Source: ASV31 sp965229765 (GTDB lineage Bacteria > Pseudomonadota > Alphaproteobacteria > Rhodobacterales > Rhodobacteraceae). From it: a stretch of DNA of 64,000 nucleotides. Of the stretch, positions 40,081-49,781 are shown piece after piece. Made by a program: the position numbers and the translations under genes. Location of the stretch: assembly GCA_965229765.1 (NCBI GenBank), contig CBDDJT010000002.1:1-64000 (forward strand), read 5' to 3'. Positions within the stretch are counted from its first letter, which is position 1; each line of letters starts with the position of its first letter. Below the pieces are notes generated by a model that was given only the letters and a program-made list of their open reading frames with translations, was not told the origin of the DNA and made no database searches.

Positions 40081-40812
40081 CTATCCGGCCACCAGCGCGC
40101 CGACGCCATAGGCCGCCACGGCGCACAGCCCGCCCACCACAAGCGTTTCGCCGATCGCCCGCAGCGGGCGTTCCCCGGTGGCCTGCCAGCGCAGGGCGCC
40201 AAGGCAAAGCAGCGCAAGTGCCGCCGCCGCGACCGAGAGGCCGAAAGCGGCGGCATCGGGCAGCCCCGCGATATAGGGCAGCAGCGGCAGGAGGCCGAGG
40301 GCCACGAAGGCGACGAAGGTCATCAGCCCGTTCAGCGCTGGCGACTGGGCCGAGGGCACGGGCACGTCGAGGCCGCGCGACAGGATAAGATCGGCCGCCA
40401 GCGGCGGGCTGTGCATCAGGATGGCGGCGGCGTCGCGCGCGGCGTCGGGATCAAGCCCGCCGTCGGCAAGCACCCGTTCGATGGCGGCGCGGCCCGTGGC
40501 CGGGTCCGCCGCCATACGGTCAAGCAGGCGGCGGCGCTCGGCGTCGTAGAGGTCGCGCTGGGACCGTCCCGACAGGAACTCTCCCAACCCCATGGAAAGG
40601 GCGTCGGCCATGAGGTTGGCCAGCCCGAAGACCAGAACGGCAATGGTGCCGAGACCCGCCACGCCCTCGGCCGATGCGCCGGCGAAGCCAGAGACGATGG
40701 CGAAGGTAGTGACGATACCATCGTTGCCGCCGAAGACGATCGGCTTCAGGAACTCCTGCGTTCCCGTCAGATGGGTGTGGCCGCTGCGGCGAAAGACCGT
40801 GTCGAACAGCAT
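40081..40812 (-). CDS. VIT1/CCC1-family iron/manganese transporter
   Basis: 243 residues with five membrane helices. THLTGTQEFLKPIVFGGNDGIVTTFAIVSGFAGAS and LVFGLANLMADALSMGLGEFLSGRSQRDLYDAERRR are the VIT1 signature: the first-helix metal-pathway Asp and the conserved MADALSM...E. A cytosolic helical domain (about 85-140) follows, then LMTFVAFVALGLLPLLPYIAG. It exports or sequesters Fe(II)/Mn(II). The start at 40812 is chosen because upstream residues are non-conserved. It is divergent from lipA. Confidence 0.88.
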   Translation of the reverse strand: MLFDTVFRRSGHTHLTGTQEFLKPIVFGGNDGIVTTFAIVSGFAGASAEGVAGLGTIAVLVFGLANLMADALSMGLGEFLSGRSQRDLYDAERRRLLDRMAADPATGRAAIERVLADGGLDPDAARDAAAILMHSPPLAADLILSRGLDVPVPSAQSPALNGLMTFVAFVALGLLPLLPYIAGLPDAAAFGLSVAAAALALLCLGALRWQATGERPLRAIGETLVVGGLCAVAAYGVGALVAG

Positions 40813-41025
40813 TCTGGCATGTCTCCAACGACTGAATGGTGCGCCGGGGCGCGCGCACTTGCAACACCCGAGCATGGAGTGCGCGCGCCCAAGCGAGGCT
40901 CCGGTCCTGTCGCGCAGGCGCGCGCCATGCGTCCGGCGCAAGGCGGGCATCCACGCTCTGCGGCGTCAGGACTGTTGAAACCGGGGGGCAACTGGCCGTA
41001 TTTGAGGTCCAACGATGGAGAGACC

Positions 41026-41979
41026 ATGCCCCGCGATCTGAAACTGCCCGGAGAGCGCCACCCCGAGAAGGCGCATCGCCCCGACAACGCCCAGCCGAAG
41101 AAACCGTCCTGGATCCGGGTGAAGGCTCCTACGTCCAAGGGTTACACCCAGACGCGGGATATCATGCGCGAGCACAAGCTGGTGACGGTCTGCGAAGAGG
41201 CGGGCTGCCCGAACGTGGGCGAATGCTGGAGCCAGGGTCACGCCACCATGATGATCATGGGCGAGATATGTACGCGCGGCTGCACCTTCTGCAACGTGGC
41301 GACGGGGCGGCCCGACGCGCTGGACGTGTTCGAGCCGGGGCGCGTGGCGGACGCGGTGCAGAAGCTGGGGCTGAAGCATGTGGTCATCACCTCTGTGGAC
41401 CGTGACGATCTGGACGACGGCGGGGCCGAGCATTTCGCCCAGACGATCCGGGCCGTGCGGCACCGCGCGCCGGACACCACGATCGAGATCCTGACGCCGG
41501 ATTTCCTGAAGTGCGCGCCGGAAGCGCTGGAAACGGTGGTGGCGGCGAAGCCGGACGTGTTCAACCACAACCTGGAAACCGTGCCGGGCCTGTACCCCGA
41601 GGTGCGGCCGGGCGCGCGCTATTTCCATTCGCTGCGGCTGTTGCAGCGGGTGAAGGAACTGGACCCGGCGATGTTCACCAAATCGGGTCTGATGGTTGGC
41701 CTTGGCGAGACCGCGCCGCAGGTACGGCAGGTGATGGACGACATGCGGTCGGCCGATGTGGATTTCCTGACCATCGGCCAGTACCTGCAACCGACGACCA
41801 AGCACCACGCCGTCGAGCGGTTCGTCACGCCCGAGGAATTCGCGGCCTACGAGAAGGCCGCCTATGGCAAGGGTTTCCTGATGGTGTCGGCGACGCCGCT
41901 GACGCGGTCGAGCTATCATGCAGGCGATGATTTCGAGCGGATGCGCGCGGCCCGGCTGGAACGTCTGGCGCGGGGCTGA
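41026..41979 (+). CDS. lipA: Lipoyl synthase
   Basis: 317 residues. Auxiliary [4Fe-4S] Cys motif CEEAGCPNVGECW (C-X4-C-X5-C), radical-SAM motif CTRGCTFCNV, and the conserved C-terminal Ser in RSSYHA. The enzyme inserts two sulfurs into octanoyl-lipoyl domains. GGAGAG precedes the ATG at 41026. It is transcribed from the 213-base divergent gap with the VIT gene, which contains TTGAAA at 40975 but no clear -10 box. Confidence 0.97.
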   Translation: MPRDLKLPGERHPEKAHRPDNAQPKKPSWIRVKAPTSKGYTQTRDIMREHKLVTVCEEAGCPNVGECWSQGHATMMIMGEICTRGCTFCNVATGRPDALDVFEPGRVADAVQKLGLKHVVITSVDRDDLDDGGAEHFAQTIRAVRHRAPDTTIEILTPDFLKCAPEALETVVAAKPDVFNHNLETVPGLYPEVRPGARYFHSLRLLQRVKELDPAMFTKSGLMVGLGETAPQVRQVMDDMRSADVDFLTIGQYLQPTTKHHAVERFVTPEEFAAYEKAAYGKGFLMVSATPLTRSSYHAGDDFERMRAARLERLARG

Positions 41980-41985
41980 GGGGCG

Positions 41986-42375
41986 TCAGCCCAGCGGGCA
42001 AAGCCTGAAATCCAGCGGTATCGTCTCTCCGGCCTGCGACAGTTGCAGGCGGCTCATGTCCAGATAATTGATCTCGAACCGGGTGCGGGCCGGCGCTCCG
42101 TCGGCGAATTCGCACAGCGCCTCTCGCTCTTCGGTGGTTCCCGGGCGCGGCGTCAGGTCGAAAGGGGTGTCGAACCGGCAGGTTCTGGGCCCGGAGTCCA
42201 GGATCTCGTAATCGAGCAGCACCGTGTCAGCTGTCATCGCGGCAAAGACCGCGCCGTCGCCGCCGATCCCGGCAAAGGGCGCGCAGCCGCGCGGGTCCGA
42301 TATCCAGACGGCGGGACCCTGCGCAAGGGCGGTGGTGGCCGACAGGGCGAGGGCGGGCAAGACAAGGCGGATCAT
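41986..42375 (-). CDS. Hypothetical periplasmic protein
   Basis: 129 residues. A signal peptide (MIRLVLPALALSATTALAQG) precedes a small mature domain with four cysteines: CAPFAGIGGDGAVFAAMTADTVLLDYEILDSGPRTCRFDTPF, EALCEFADG and LDFRLCPLG. The cysteines could form two disulfides. No family is recognised. It converges with lipA, six bases apart, and is downstream of the diheme cytochrome gene on the minus strand. Confidence 0.6.
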   Translation of the reverse strand: MIRLVLPALALSATTALAQGPAVWISDPRGCAPFAGIGGDGAVFAAMTADTVLLDYEILDSGPRTCRFDTPFDLTPRPGTTEEREALCEFADGAPARTRFEINYLDMSRLQLSQAGETIPLDFRLCPLG

Positions 42376-42493
42376 GATGTGGCACCCCTTGGAAGGATAT
42401 CGGCAAGCATAGCCCGGAAAGCGCGCGTTTTCGACCGGCAATGCGCGCGGAACGGGGCGGCTGGCGCGGGGCGTGGACCCCGCGCGCCGATGG

Positions 42494-43381
42494 TCAGTTG
42501 ACCGGAAGCGCCTTCAGGTAGGCTGCGATCGCCTCGCGGTCCGCGGCGGGCAGCTTTGCCGTGTTGGACACGACAGAGGCCATGTGGCCGCCGGCGCTGT
42601 CGAACTCGGGCGTGAAGCCGGATTCGAGGTAGTAGGCGATATCGGTGGCCGACCACGTCAGGCTGTCGGGCAGAAGCGAGGGGATGCGCCCCGGTCCGCT
42701 GGGGTTCGGGCCGCCCGCCATCCAGTTCGCGGTATCGAGCCCGCCGAATGCGTCGCGGGGCGTGTGGCATTCGCTGCAATGGCCCGGCCCCTCGACCAGA
42801 TAGCGGCCGCGCTCCAGCAGCGCGTCGCCCGGATCTGCCATCACCCAGTCAGGATCGAGGTTGAGCAGTTTCCACAGGCCGATGCCGCGCCGGATGGTGA
42901 AGGGAAAGCCCATATCGTGCGGGGCGCTTGGGGTGTCAGAGGCGGGCAGGGTGTCGAGATACGTCTTCAGGTCGGCGATGTCCTGAACCGACATGCGCGC
43001 GTAGGACGTGTAGGGGAAGGACGGGTAATAGTGCGCCCCGTCCGGCGACACCCCGCGCAGCATGGCGTTGGCCAGATCCTCGACCGACCATGCGCCGATG
43101 CCGTGGGTCGGATCGGGAGAGATGTTTGGTGAGACGAAAGTGCCGAACGGGCTTTCGAGCCGCATTCCGCCTGCGAGAATCAGCTTGTCCTCGCCCTGTG
43201 CCCCGGGGGCGGCGTGGCACGAGACGCAGCCGCCGGCCCAGAAAAGCTGTTCGCCGCGCCCCGCCTCGCCCTTGACGCTGGCGACGGCGGAGCCGGGCAG
43301 GCGATCGGGGCGGGTCAGCCAAAGGCCGGCGACCACGCCCGCAATGCCAAGAACGACAAGGATCTTCAGAAGCTTGCGCAT
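42494..43381 (-). CDS. Diheme c-type cytochrome
   Basis: 295 residues. An N-terminal membrane anchor (KILVVLGIAGVVAGLWLTRP) and two heme-binding motifs, CVSCH (52-56) and CSECH (about 202-206), lie in two cytochrome c domains. GTFVSPNISPDPTHGIGAWS and MASVVSNTAKLPAADREAIAAYLKALP are typical of cytochromes that work with sorbitol or alcohol dehydrogenases or act as general electron carriers. It is followed upstream by a cytochrome c' gene (11 bases), so they share a transcript; the electron donor is unknown. Confidence 0.92.
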   Translation of the reverse strand: MRKLLKILVVLGIAGVVAGLWLTRPDRLPGSAVASVKGEAGRGEQLFWAGGCVSCHAAPGAQGEDKLILAGGMRLESPFGTFVSPNISPDPTHGIGAWSVEDLANAMLRGVSPDGAHYYPSFPYTSYARMSVQDIADLKTYLDTLPASDTPSAPHDMGFPFTIRRGIGLWKLLNLDPDWVMADPGDALLERGRYLVEGPGHCSECHTPRDAFGGLDTANWMAGGPNPSGPGRIPSLLPDSLTWSATDIAYYLESGFTPEFDSAGGHMASVVSNTAKLPAADREAIAAYLKALPVN

Positions 43382-43392
43382 GGCTGCGCCGA

Positions 43393-43857
43393 TCAGCTGT
43401 CAGCTTCGCGGAATGCCTCGTGGCAGGCCTGGCAGGTGCCGCCGATGCCGCGCAGCGCCGGGCCAAGAGCGTCCTGCCCGTCGGCGACAGAGGCTGCGGC
43501 AGCCGCTGCCGCCGCTCCGAAGGCTTCCCAGTCGGCGCGGAAACCGGCCATGTCATCCCAGATCATCGGCAGGGCCCGGGTGCCGTCGATGGACATGTTG
43601 TCCGATCCCGGACGCCACAGCGGGCGCTGGTTGATCTGGCTGACGGCCACCAGCGAATCCACCGCGGCCTGTGCCATCTCGGCATTGTACTCGATGTTGC
43701 CGCGGGCCATGCCGCCGAGGATGCCAAGGTTGATCGCCATGATCCGCATTTCGCCTTGCCGCGCCTTGAGCGGGGCCTCGAAGTCCTGCGCCAGAGCGGG
43801 GGCAGAGGCGCTGGCGAAGATCGCGGCGGCGGCAAGGGCGATGAGTCCGGTCTTCAT
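43393..43857 (-). CDS. Cytochrome c'
   Basis: 154 residues. Signal peptide (to ALAQ, about 24), four-helix bundle, and a C-terminal heme motif TCQACHEAFR (CQACH 142-146), the class II cytochrome c position. LKARQGEMRIMAINLGILGGMARG is the first helix and WDDMAGFRADWEAFG the third. Cytochromes c' bind NO and CO and may protect against nitrosative stress. It is the first gene of a two-cytochrome minus-strand operon. Confidence 0.93.
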   Translation of the reverse strand: MKTGLIALAAAAIFASASAPALAQDFEAPLKARQGEMRIMAINLGILGGMARGNIEYNAEMAQAAVDSLVAVSQINQRPLWRPGSDNMSIDGTRALPMIWDDMAGFRADWEAFGAAAAAAAASVADGQDALGPALRGIGGTCQACHEAFREADS

Positions 43858-43971
43858 GGGGATCTCCTTGGGTCAAGTTGTCACAGGCCGGACGCTAGCA
43901 CCGGTTGTGCACAGATTCCCGGGACATTCTTTGGCTGCGTGTTCACAAAATCGTGCTTTGGTCCGGCGCGT

Positions 43972-44124
43972 TCAGAACCTTCCCCTTGGCGTGGCGTCAA
44001 GCGTCAGCCATGCGGGAAAGCCAAACAGGCGTTCCAGCGCAAAGAGCGCAAGGCAGAGCGCGATCACGCCCAGCACCAGCTTGACGCGTGCGTCCGATGG
44101 CGGACGGCGCGCCCAGAGTGACAT
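43972..44124 (-). CDS. Small single-helix membrane protein beside hpt
   Basis: 50 residues: MSLWARRPPSDARVKLVLGVIALCLALFALERLFGFPAWLTLDATPRGRF. One membrane helix (KLVLGVIALCLALFALERLFG) with a basic N terminus. Similar tiny proteins of unknown function occur next to hpt in Rhodobacterales as I recall them. It starts 31 bases downstream of hpt on the same strand. Confidence 0.6.
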   Translation of the reverse strand: MSLWARRPPSDARVKLVLGVIALCLALFALERLFGFPAWLTLDATPRGRF

Positions 44125-44155
44125 CTTCAGGAATCCGCGCAGGCCCACGGGAGTG

Positions 44156-44695
44156 TCAGTCCGTGAAGCGCACCGCCCCGATATAGGGCAGGTTGCGGTT
44201 GCGCTGTGCGTAGTCGATTCCATAGCCCACGACGAATTCGTCGGGGATCTCGAAGCCGGTCCATGTGGCCTTAATGTCGACCTCGCGACGCGATGGCTTG
44301 TCCAGAAGCGCAATGGTTTCCAGCCGCCGCGGGCCCTTGGAGCGCAGGAGGTTCACGACGTGGTGCAGCGTGTGGCCGGTGTCGACGATGTCCTCGACGG
44401 CCAGTACGTCGCGGCCCTGTATCTCGCCGCGCAGGTCCTTGAGGATGCGCACCTCGCGGCTCGATTCCATGCCCGAGCCGTAGGAGGATGCTTCGAGGAA
44501 ATCGACCTCGACCGGCAGGTCGAGTTCGCGCACCAGATCGGCGATGAAGACGAAAGAGCCGCGCAAGAGCCCCACGACCACCAGCTTTTCGGTGCCCCTG
44601 AAGGCCGTCTGGATTTCGCGTGCAAGGGTTTCGATCCGTGCGGCGATGGCCTTGGCAGAGATCATTTCGTCTATGACGTATGGTCGCTCGGTCAC
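44156..44695 (-). CDS. hpt: Hypoxanthine phosphoribosyltransferase
   Basis: 179 residues from a GTG start (VTERPYVIDEMISAKAIAARIETLAREI). The PRPP loop VLAVEDIVDTGHTLHHV, the flexible-loop SSYGSGMESS and the base-binding tail EIPDEFVVGYGIDYAQRNRNLPYIG are all present. It salvages hypoxanthine/guanine. ATG at 44665 would remove ten residues and is less consistent with family length. It is divergent from the RatA-like gene. Confidence 0.93.
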   Translation of the reverse strand: MTERPYVIDEMISAKAIAARIETLAREIQTAFRGTEKLVVVGLLRGSFVFIADLVRELDLPVEVDFLEASSYGSGMESSREVRILKDLRGEIQGRDVLAVEDIVDTGHTLHHVVNLLRSKGPRRLETIALLDKPSRREVDIKATWTGFEIPDEFVVGYGIDYAQRNRNLPYIGAVRFTD

Positions 44696-44762
44696 GGCAT
44701 ACCCTTGATTTCCCCGGCGCAGTCTACGAAATGGCGCGCCAGTGTCATCAGCGAAAGCGCGT

Positions 44763-45230
44763 ATGCCGACCCATTCCGAAATCCGCACGCTGCCCTACTC
44801 GGCGCAGCAGATGTACGATCTGGTCGCGGACGTGGCGCGCTACCCGCAATTCCTGCCGTGGTGCGCGGCCGCGCGGGTGCGGTCCACCCGCCCGATCGAG
44901 GGCGGCGGCGAGGTGATGGAGGCGGACCTTGTGATCTCGTTCCGGGTGTTTCGCGAACGTTTCGGCAGCCGCGTCACGCTTTGGCCGGCGGAATTGCGGC
45001 TGGACACCGAGTACCTTGACGGGCCGTTCCGGCACATGGTGTCGAACTGGGCGTTCCGCGATCTGGACGCTGGCGGCTGCGAGGTGAAGTTCCACGTGGA
45101 TTTCGAGTTCCGCAACGCGATCCTGCAAAGCGTGATCGGCGTCGTCTTCAACGATGCCATGCAGCGGATCGTGCGCGCGTTCGAGCGGCGTGCGGCAGAG
45201 CTTTACGGGACGTCGGGGGCAAGGGCGTGA
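44763..45230 (+). CDS. RatA/COQ10-type coenzyme Q-binding START-domain protein
   Basis: 155 residues: THSEIRTLPYSAQQMYDLVADVARYPQFLPWCAAARV (the PYS...MFDLV.D...YP.FLPWC motif), and WPAELRLDTEYLDGPFRHMVSNWAFRDLDAGGCEVKFHVDFEFRNAILQSVIGVVFNDAMQRIVRAFERRA. It belongs to the START/SRPBCC fold. In alphaproteobacteria and mitochondria this family (COQ10) binds ubiquinone; the E. coli RatA toxin activity is not implied. Its stop overlaps or nearly overlaps the next start. Confidence 0.9.
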   Translation: MPTHSEIRTLPYSAQQMYDLVADVARYPQFLPWCAAARVRSTRPIEGGGEVMEADLVISFRVFRERFGSRVTLWPAELRLDTEYLDGPFRHMVSNWAFRDLDAGGCEVKFHVDFEFRNAILQSVIGVVFNDAMQRIVRAFERRAAELYGTSGARA

Positions 45231-45232
45231 CG

Positions 45233-46525
45233 ATGGGCGCGACGATGCGGTTCGCCGGGTTCGCGGTGACGGCGGCCCCGGGCGAGACCGCGCGGCGCAT
45301 CCAGCGGCTTTCGCTGATGGACTGGGCGGCCTGCGCCATCGCCGGCACCGACGAGCCGGTGGCGCGGATCCTGCGGGATCTGGCGCTGGAGGACGGCGGC
45401 CGGGGCGAGGCAAGCGTCGTGGGATCGGGTGTCCGCCTGCCTGCGCGGGCGGCGGCGCTGGTGAACGGTGCGGCCAGCCATGCGCTGGACTTCGACGACA
45501 CGCATTTCGCGCATATCGGGCATCCTTCGGTGGTGGTGATTTCCGCCGCGCTGGCCGTGGCCGAGATGACGGGCGCGGATGACACGGCGTTCACCGACGC
45601 GGCGCTGGTGGGGGCCGAGTTGTCGGTGCGGCTGGGCATCTGGCTGGGGCGCGGGCATTATCAGGCGGGCTTTCACCAGACGGCGACGGCGGGTGTTTTC
45701 GGCGCGACCGGGGCCGCCGGGCGCCTGCTGGGGCTGGACGCCGGGCAGATGGCCCATGCGCTGGGGCTGGCGGCGACGCGGGCGGCCGGGCTGAAAAGCC
45801 AGTTCGGGACGATGGGCAAGCCCTATCACGCGGGCATGGCGGCGGCGGCGGGTGTCGAATGCGCGGCGCTGGCAGCGCGCGGGTTCGTGTCGCGCCCTGA
45901 CGGGATAGAGTGTGCACAGGGCTTTGGGCCCACCCATGCCGGAACCGGGGACGGGGCGGCGTTCGACGGGATGGACGAGGCGTGGCTGTTCGAGACGGTC
46001 AGCCACAAGTTCCATGCCTGCTGCCACGGAACGCACGCTGTGCTGGAGGCGCTGTCGGGGGTCGCGGACGCGGTGGCGCCGGGCGACGTGACGGCGGTTG
46101 ACGTGGCGGTGCATCCGCGCTGGCTTTCGGTGTGCGACCTGCCCGCGCCCGAGACGGGGCTGGAGGCGAAGTTCAGCTTTCGCCTGACGGCGGCGCTGGT
46201 GCTGGCGGGCCAGGATACCGGGCTGAGCGGGACATTCACGGATATGGCGACGCGCGACCCGGTGCTGGTGGCGCTGCGCGACCGGGTGCGGGTGACGGGA
46301 GACGAGGCGCTGGCAGAGACGGCGGCACGGGTGCGGGTGACAGCGGGGGACCGGGTGGCCGAGGCGGCGCATGACATTGCCGCGCCGATCGCGCCCGATG
46401 TGCTGGCGTCGCGGTTGCGGGCCAAGGCGGCGGGGCTGTTGGGGGCAGAGCGCGCGCAGGCGCTGGCGGCGGTGACGGTCGAGGCGCCGCAGGTGGCCGG
46501 GCTGGCGGCGCTGCTGCGCGGCTAG
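45233..46525 (+). CDS. MmgE/PrpD family protein
   Basis: 430 residues from ATG 45233 (AAGGG seven bases upstream); a GTG at 45227 overlapping the previous stop is possible. Family marks: ARRIQRLSLMDWAACAIAG, SHALDFDDTHFAHIGHPSVVVISAALAVAE, YQAGFHQTATAGVFGATGAAGRLLGLDAGQMAHALGLAATRAAGLKSQFGTMGKPYHAGMAAAAGVECAALAARGF, and SHKFHACCHGTHAVLEAL. Relatives include 2-methylcitrate dehydratase and cis-aconitate decarboxylase; most are uncharacterised and the substrate is unknown here. It converges with the CinA-like gene, six bases apart. Confidence 0.88.
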   Translation: MGATMRFAGFAVTAAPGETARRIQRLSLMDWAACAIAGTDEPVARILRDLALEDGGRGEASVVGSGVRLPARAAALVNGAASHALDFDDTHFAHIGHPSVVVISAALAVAEMTGADDTAFTDAALVGAELSVRLGIWLGRGHYQAGFHQTATAGVFGATGAAGRLLGLDAGQMAHALGLAATRAAGLKSQFGTMGKPYHAGMAAAAGVECAALAARGFVSRPDGIECAQGFGPTHAGTGDGAAFDGMDEAWLFETVSHKFHACCHGTHAVLEALSGVADAVAPGDVTAVDVAVHPRWLSVCDLPAPETGLEAKFSFRLTAALVLAGQDTGLSGTFTDMATRDPVLVALRDRVRVTGDEALAETAARVRVTAGDRVAEAAHDIAAPIAPDVLASRLRAKAAGLLGAERAQALAAVTVEAPQVAGLAALLRG

Positions 46526-46531
46526 GCCGGT

Positions 46532-47002
46532 CTAGGCGCCGAGGGCGTTTGCGAGAAGCGCCAGTGCGTGGTCGCGGCTGGCGGCGCGCACGGCGGCGCG
46601 GCCCGGGGCGCCGAACTCGACGGTTTCGGTGAAGGTGGGCCGGCCCCGGGCGGCGAGGCCGAAGCAGACGCGCCCCTCTGGCTTGTGCCCGGACCCGCCG
46701 GGACCGGCGATGCCGGTGATCGAGACCGCGAGCGTGGCGACGGAGTGGGCCAGCGCGCCTTCTGCCATTTCGCGGGCGACCTGTTCGGACACCGCGCCAT
46801 GGGCGGCGAGGGTGGCGGCGGACACGCCCAGCATCTGGGTCTTGGCGGCGTTGGAATAGGTGACGAAGCCCCGGTCGAAAACATCGGAAGAACCGGGAAT
46901 GTCGGTCAGCGCGGCGGCGACCATGCCGCCGGTGCAGCTTTCGGCGGTGGCAAGCGTGGCGCCGCTGTCGCGCGCCAGCCCGAGGAGCGCGGCGGGGGTC
47001 AC
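46532..47002 (-). CDS. pncC: CinA C-terminal-type nicotinamide-nucleotide amidohydrolase
   Basis: 156 residues from a GTG that overlaps the pgpA stop (GTGA). ATLATAESCTGGMVAAALTDIPGSSDVFDRGFVTYSNAAKTQMLGVSAATLAAHGAVSEQVAREMAEGAL...VSITGIAGPGGSGHKPEGRVCFGLA is the complete PncC signature, including the catalytic Ser of AESCTGG. It deamidates NMN. This is the stand-alone form, lacking the CinA MoaB-like N-terminal domain. It is the last gene of the ispDF-pgpA-pncC operon. Confidence 0.93.
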   Translation of the reverse strand: MTPAALLGLARDSGATLATAESCTGGMVAAALTDIPGSSDVFDRGFVTYSNAAKTQMLGVSAATLAAHGAVSEQVAREMAEGALAHSVATLAVSITGIAGPGGSGHKPEGRVCFGLAARGRPTFTETVEFGAPGRAAVRAASRDHALALLANALGA

Positions 47003-47493
47003 AGCCCCAGCACCCCGTGCGCCACGCCCGCCGCGGCGGCGACCACGATGGCGGCAAGAAGGCCGGCGAACACATCGTCCAGCATGACGCCAAGGGGCCC
47101 GTGGCGGCGGTCGGCCCAGCCCACGGGGCCGGGTTTCCAGATGTCGAACAGGCGGAACATCACGAAGGCGCCGATCCAGCCCGGCCAGGGGAAGACCCAA
47201 GGTTCCGCGCCCGCGTGCCACAGCCCCGCCGACAGCGGCCAGAGCGCGATCCACTGGCCCACGACCTCGTCAATGACGATCTCCGAGGGGTCCTTGTCGG
47301 CGCTGTCCGCGGTGACGCGGGCCGTCGCCCACCAGCCGATGCCGAAGGCGGCGAGCGTCGCCAGCGCCAGCCCCGGAAAGCCTGTCAGGCCGTGCAGGAT
47401 CCACGCGGCGGGAATGGCGGCGGCGGAGCCCCATGTGCCCGGCGCGCCGGGAAGGCGGCCGACGCCGAAGGCGGTGGCGACAAGGCGGCTCAT
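46999..47493 (-). CDS. pgpA: Phosphatidylglycerophosphatase A
   Basis: 164 residues, with several membrane segments. ATAFGVGRLPGAPGTWGSAAAIPAAW, DPSEIVIDEVVGQWIAL and FRLFDIWKPGPVGWADRRHGPLGVMLDDVFAGLLAAI are the three PgpA motifs. It dephosphorylates phosphatidylglycerophosphate in the inner membrane. The start overlaps the ispDF stop (ATGA) and the stop overlaps the pncC GTG, showing a tightly coupled operon. Confidence 0.95.
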   Translation of the reverse strand: MSRLVATAFGVGRLPGAPGTWGSAAAIPAAWILHGLTGFPGLALATLAAFGIGWWATARVTADSADKDPSEIVIDEVVGQWIALWPLSAGLWHAGAEPWVFPWPGWIGAFVMFRLFDIWKPGPVGWADRRHGPLGVMLDDVFAGLLAAIVVAAAAGVAHGVLGL

Positions 47494-48620
47494 CCCGCGA
47501 TCACCGTGACGGTGGCGAGCGCGGCGATGCCTTCTTCCCGCCCGGTGAAGCCGAGGCGTTCGGACGTGGTGGCCTTGACGCTGATGCGGCCGGGGTCCAG
47601 CGCCATGATGCGTGCCAGTTCCGCCTGCATGGCGGCGGCGTGGGGGCCGATCTTTGGCCGTTCGCAGATCAGTGTCACGTCGACGTTGGCGATGCGGAAA
47701 CCGCGCGCCGCGCAGAGGCCAACGGCGTGTTCAAGGAAGATGTGGCTTGCTGCGCCTTTCCACCGGGGATCGGACGGCGGGAAATGGCGGCCAATGTCGC
47801 CTTCGGCCAGCGCGCCATAGATGGCGTCGGTGATGGTATGCATCCCCACGTCGGCGTCCGAATGCCCCTTTAACGCGCGGTCGTGGGGAACGCGGATGCC
47901 GCAGAGGATCACGTGATCGCCCGGTTCGAAGGCGTGCACGTCAAAGCCGCTGCCGGTGCGGATGTCCATGGGCGTCTCCAGGAACTGGGCGGCGCGGGCG
48001 AAATCCTCGGGCCGGGTGATCTTTAGGTTGCGCTCGTCTCCGGGGACGATGGCCACGGTCAGGCCGGCGGCGCGCGCCACCTCGACGTCGTCGGCGGCCC
48101 CGCCGGGATGGGCGCGATGGGCGGCAAGGATCGCGTCGAAGCGGAACCCTTGCGGCGTCTGGGCCCGGAAAAGGCCGGTGCGGTCGCGGGTGCCGGTGAC
48201 GTGGCCCGCCTCACCCAGCCAGAGCGCGTCGGTCACTTCGAGCGCGGGGGCGGCGCCGTCGTGGGTGCCGAGGGCGTCCAGTACCGAATCGACCACCACG
48301 GACGGCACAAGAGGCCGGGCGACGTCATGGATCAGCACCTGTGTCACGCCGCTTCCGGCAAGCGATTCGAGACCCGCGCGCACCGAGGCGTCCCTGGTCG
48401 CGCCCCCTGCGACGGCCATCGCGCCGGGAAAGCCGGCGGCGCGGTCCATGTCGTCAGGGTGAAGGACAATAACGATCCGGTCTATGCGGGGCAGGTCGGC
48501 AAAGGCCGCCAGCGTGCGTGCCGCCACCGTCTGGCCGCACAGGTCCTGCCACTGTTTCGGCAGGTCGCCCCCGGCACGGGTGCCGCGCCCGGCGGCGACG
48601 ATGATTGCGGCTGTGGTCAT
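47490..48620 (-). CDS. ispDF: Bifunctional MEP cytidylyltransferase / MECDP synthase (IspD-IspF fusion)
   Basis: 376 residues. IspD domain (1-~215): AAIIVAAGRGTRAGGDLPKQWQDLCGQTV, LIHDVARPLV, RAQTPQGFRFDAIL and DDVEVARAAG. IspF domain (~220-376): RTGSGFDVHAFEPGDHVILCGIRVPHDRALKGHSDADVGMHTITDAIYGALAEGDIGRHFPPSDPRWKG, with the metal ligands of SGFDVH. The fusion catalyses two steps of isoprenoid precursor synthesis and is common in alphaproteobacteria. It is divergent from dusB; the 180-base gap has AT-rich DNA suitable for two promoters but no box was clear. Confidence 0.96.
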   Translation of the reverse strand: MTTAAIIVAAGRGTRAGGDLPKQWQDLCGQTVAARTLAAFADLPRIDRIVIVLHPDDMDRAAGFPGAMAVAGGATRDASVRAGLESLAGSGVTQVLIHDVARPLVPSVVVDSVLDALGTHDGAAPALEVTDALWLGEAGHVTGTRDRTGLFRAQTPQGFRFDAILAAHRAHPGGAADDVEVARAAGLTVAIVPGDERNLKITRPEDFARAAQFLETPMDIRTGSGFDVHAFEPGDHVILCGIRVPHDRALKGHSDADVGMHTITDAIYGALAEGDIGRHFPPSDPRWKGAASHIFLEHAVGLCAARGFRIANVDVTLICERPKIGPHAAAMQAELARIMALDPGRISVKATTSERLGFTGREEGIAALATVTVIAG

Positions 48621-48800
48621 GCGCTCTCCTCGGGTTGTCTTTAGGGTTCCGTCCCGGCGCTGACAATGGGCGTGAAAAACGCGCCATATCCGCCTATTTT
48701 TTGTGCAAAGAGTGATTTTCGAGGCTATGCTGCAAGGCAGCGATTTGAAATTCCCTCTGCGGCGCAGTACGTGTGACCCGTGTGCACAAGGATTAATCAC

Positions 48801-49777
<977 letters not shown>

Positions 49778-49781
<4 letters not shown>

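Noticed and set aside
44763..45230. RatA toxin of a toxin-antitoxin system
   Set aside because: No antitoxin partner is present, and the alphaproteobacterial family is the COQ10-type quinone-binding protein.
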